The translations under genes and the position numbers were made by a program. Under the pieces are notes generated by a model. It worked only from the letters and a program-made list of their open reading frames with translations, made no database searches and had not been told where the DNA came from. DNA of 33,167 nucleotides from JBNKDD01 sp050288085 (GTDB lineage: Bacteria; Chloroflexota; Anaerolineae; Aggregatilineales; UBA3940), in contig JBNKDD010000026.1 in NCBI GenBank assembly GCA_050288085.1, positions 1-33,167 on the forward strand, given 5' to 3'. Below, piece after piece: positions 32,231 through 33,167 of the stretch. The stretch's first letter is position 1, and every line of letters starts with the position of its first letter.

Positions 32231-33070
32231 ATGATTGAAATTGGTTTTCACACCGATGCGTTCAACAGTTCCTACTGGAGCTTCGAAAAGTGCTTGCAGT
32301 GGGCGCAGGAAAATGACGTTCACTATATTGAATGTGGCACCATTGACGGGGTAAGCTGGCTTCACGGCCTGGGCTATCAGCCCCACGTTTCCCTGACAGA
32401 AGATCCGCTGACCCTACGGCGCAAGATGGAAGACTACGGTGTACAGTTCTCCCAGCTTGATGCCGCCTATCCGCTATCTCTCCCTGATGCGCCCCGACTG
32501 GGCACAACCTACGTCCACAACTCCATTCGCTGGGGTTATCTGGCCGGGTGCACCCACATTGATACAACCGATCACATGTTCAAGCCTGAAGGCCAGACGC
32601 ACGAAGAGGCGTTGGACATGATGAAGCGCATTTACGGCGAAATTCTCGAAGTCGCCGCCCAGTACGAAATGATTATCAACATCGAGCCGCACGGTTATTA
32701 CACCACCAAGCCTGAGTTCATGGAGAAGATGCTCGGCTTCTTCGACTCCCCCTACCTCCGCATGAACATGGATACCGGCAACACCTTTATCGCCGGGCAG
32801 GACCCGGTCGCATTCCTGACCAAGTTCAAAGACAAAGTCAGTCACGTTCATGTCAAGGACGTGAGCGAATCACTGGCCGCTTCGCTGCGTGGTGAACTGA
32901 CCGGAATCGCCGTCAGCAACACCGCCATCGGTGATGGGGTGAACGTCGATAACATCAGGAAGTGCTTCGATATCCTGGTCGATATCGGCTACGACGGCGT
33001 GGTCAGCATTGAATGTGAAGGTCAAGGCGGGCCGATGATTTCAACCGGAGGAATACATTCAGTATTTTGA
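32231..33070 (+). CDS. Sugar phosphate isomerase/epimerase, TIM barrel (locus enzyme 3)
   Basis: A 279-residue TIM-barrel protein. Metal-site residues are Glu152 (NIEPHG), Asp181 (NMDTGN), His207 (HVHVKD) and Glu261 (IECEGQGGP). The segment 'DTGNTFIAGQDPVAFLTKFKDKVSHVHVKDV' in short pieces is typical of a subfamily found next to sugar ABC importers. The start has GGAGG 6 nt upstream. The last nine residues after GGPMI (STGGIHSVF) do not look like the usual amphipathic last helix. Reading one base further on gives QPEEYIQYFED and a stop at 33077, so a single-base frameshift near 33040 is possible. Confidence 0.88.
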   Translation: MIEIGFHTDAFNSSYWSFEKCLQWAQENDVHYIECGTIDGVSWLHGLGYQPHVSLTEDPLTLRRKMEDYGVQFSQLDAAYPLSLPDAPRLGTTYVHNSIRWGYLAGCTHIDTTDHMFKPEGQTHEEALDMMKRIYGEILEVAAQYEMIINIEPHGYYTTKPEFMEKMLGFFDSPYLRMNMDTGNTFIAGQDPVAFLTKFKDKVSHVHVKDVSESLAASLRGELTGIAVSNTAIGDGVNVDNIRKCFDILVDIGYDGVVSIECEGQGGPMISTGGIHSVF

Positions 33071-33167
33071 GGATTGAACGCCTCGGTCCAACGCAGAGAT
33101 TGAGTCCGAGGGGAAGTTTTGAAACCACTTCTAGGCTGGCTGGCCCCCTCAAACCCATAGGGAACTG
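33071..33167 (+). other. End of window, no gene seen
   Basis: 97 bp remain. An imperfect hairpin CCTCGG (33081-33086)/CCGAGG (33106-33111) lies about 10 bp after the last stop and might be a weak terminator. No T-run follows closely. No reading frame with a ribosome site starts here. Confidence 0.4.

Overview
The window looks like chromosomal DNA of a Chloroflexota bacterium, most probably Anaerolineae-like. This is inferred from style, not from a marker gene: the sugar-binding lipoprotein carries a long Ala/Glu/Pro-rich linker behind its lipobox, stand-alone receivers, TPR proteins and Ser/Thr kinases are common, and short palindromic repeats sit between genes. There is no rRNA, tRNA, CRISPR array or transposase gene.

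Left part (1-8084): a cut-off Mrr-type restriction gene with a small helical protein upstream (minus strand), then a TIM-barrel isomerase-like protein and a six-helix membrane protein (plus strand). A tightly packed minus-strand signalling operon (7728 down to 3039) follows: a PstS-like lipoprotein, a two-helix hybrid-free histidine kinase, three single-domain receivers and a protein of unknown family. Stops and starts overlap at three junctions. No DNA-binding output domain is present.

Middle part (8085-17843), almost all minus strand: a YitT-family membrane protein, a family 1 glycosidase, a GNAT acetyltransferase, a protein of unknown function, an SDR-like protein lacking its catalytic Lys and Ser, a membrane-anchored Ser/Thr kinase, a TPR protein, a chloramphenicol acetyltransferase and a beta-helix lipoprotein. 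A plus-strand antitoxin-like gene has no toxin beside it.

Right part (17950-33070) is the most interesting: one divergent carbohydrate locus about 15 kb long. Leftward run a GntR/UTRA regulator, the two halves of a split transketolase, a DXR-like (DRL family) SAF-domain oxidoreductase and a TIM-barrel epimerase. Rightward run a ROK regulator, a Gfo/Idh/MocA dehydrogenase, a D-tagatose/D-psicose 3-epimerase-like enzyme, a complete ribose-type ABC importer (ATPase, two permeases, binding lipoprotein) and another TIM-barrel epimerase. In the roughly 500 bp between the arms, two nearly identical 30-bp palindromes lie in inverted orientation. Each covers the -10 element of an outward-facing promoter with 17-bp spacing, which suggests that one regulator controls both arms.

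The enzyme set suggests import of an unusual sugar or polyol, oxidation and epimerisation, a carbon-skeleton or redox step by the DRL-like enzyme, and cleavage by the split transketolase. The substrate cannot be read from sequence, and no dedicated sugar kinase is visible in the window. The combination of a DRL-family protein with a split transketolase resembles a catabolic mirror of the DXS/DXR pair and is the best candidate for an undescribed pathway here.
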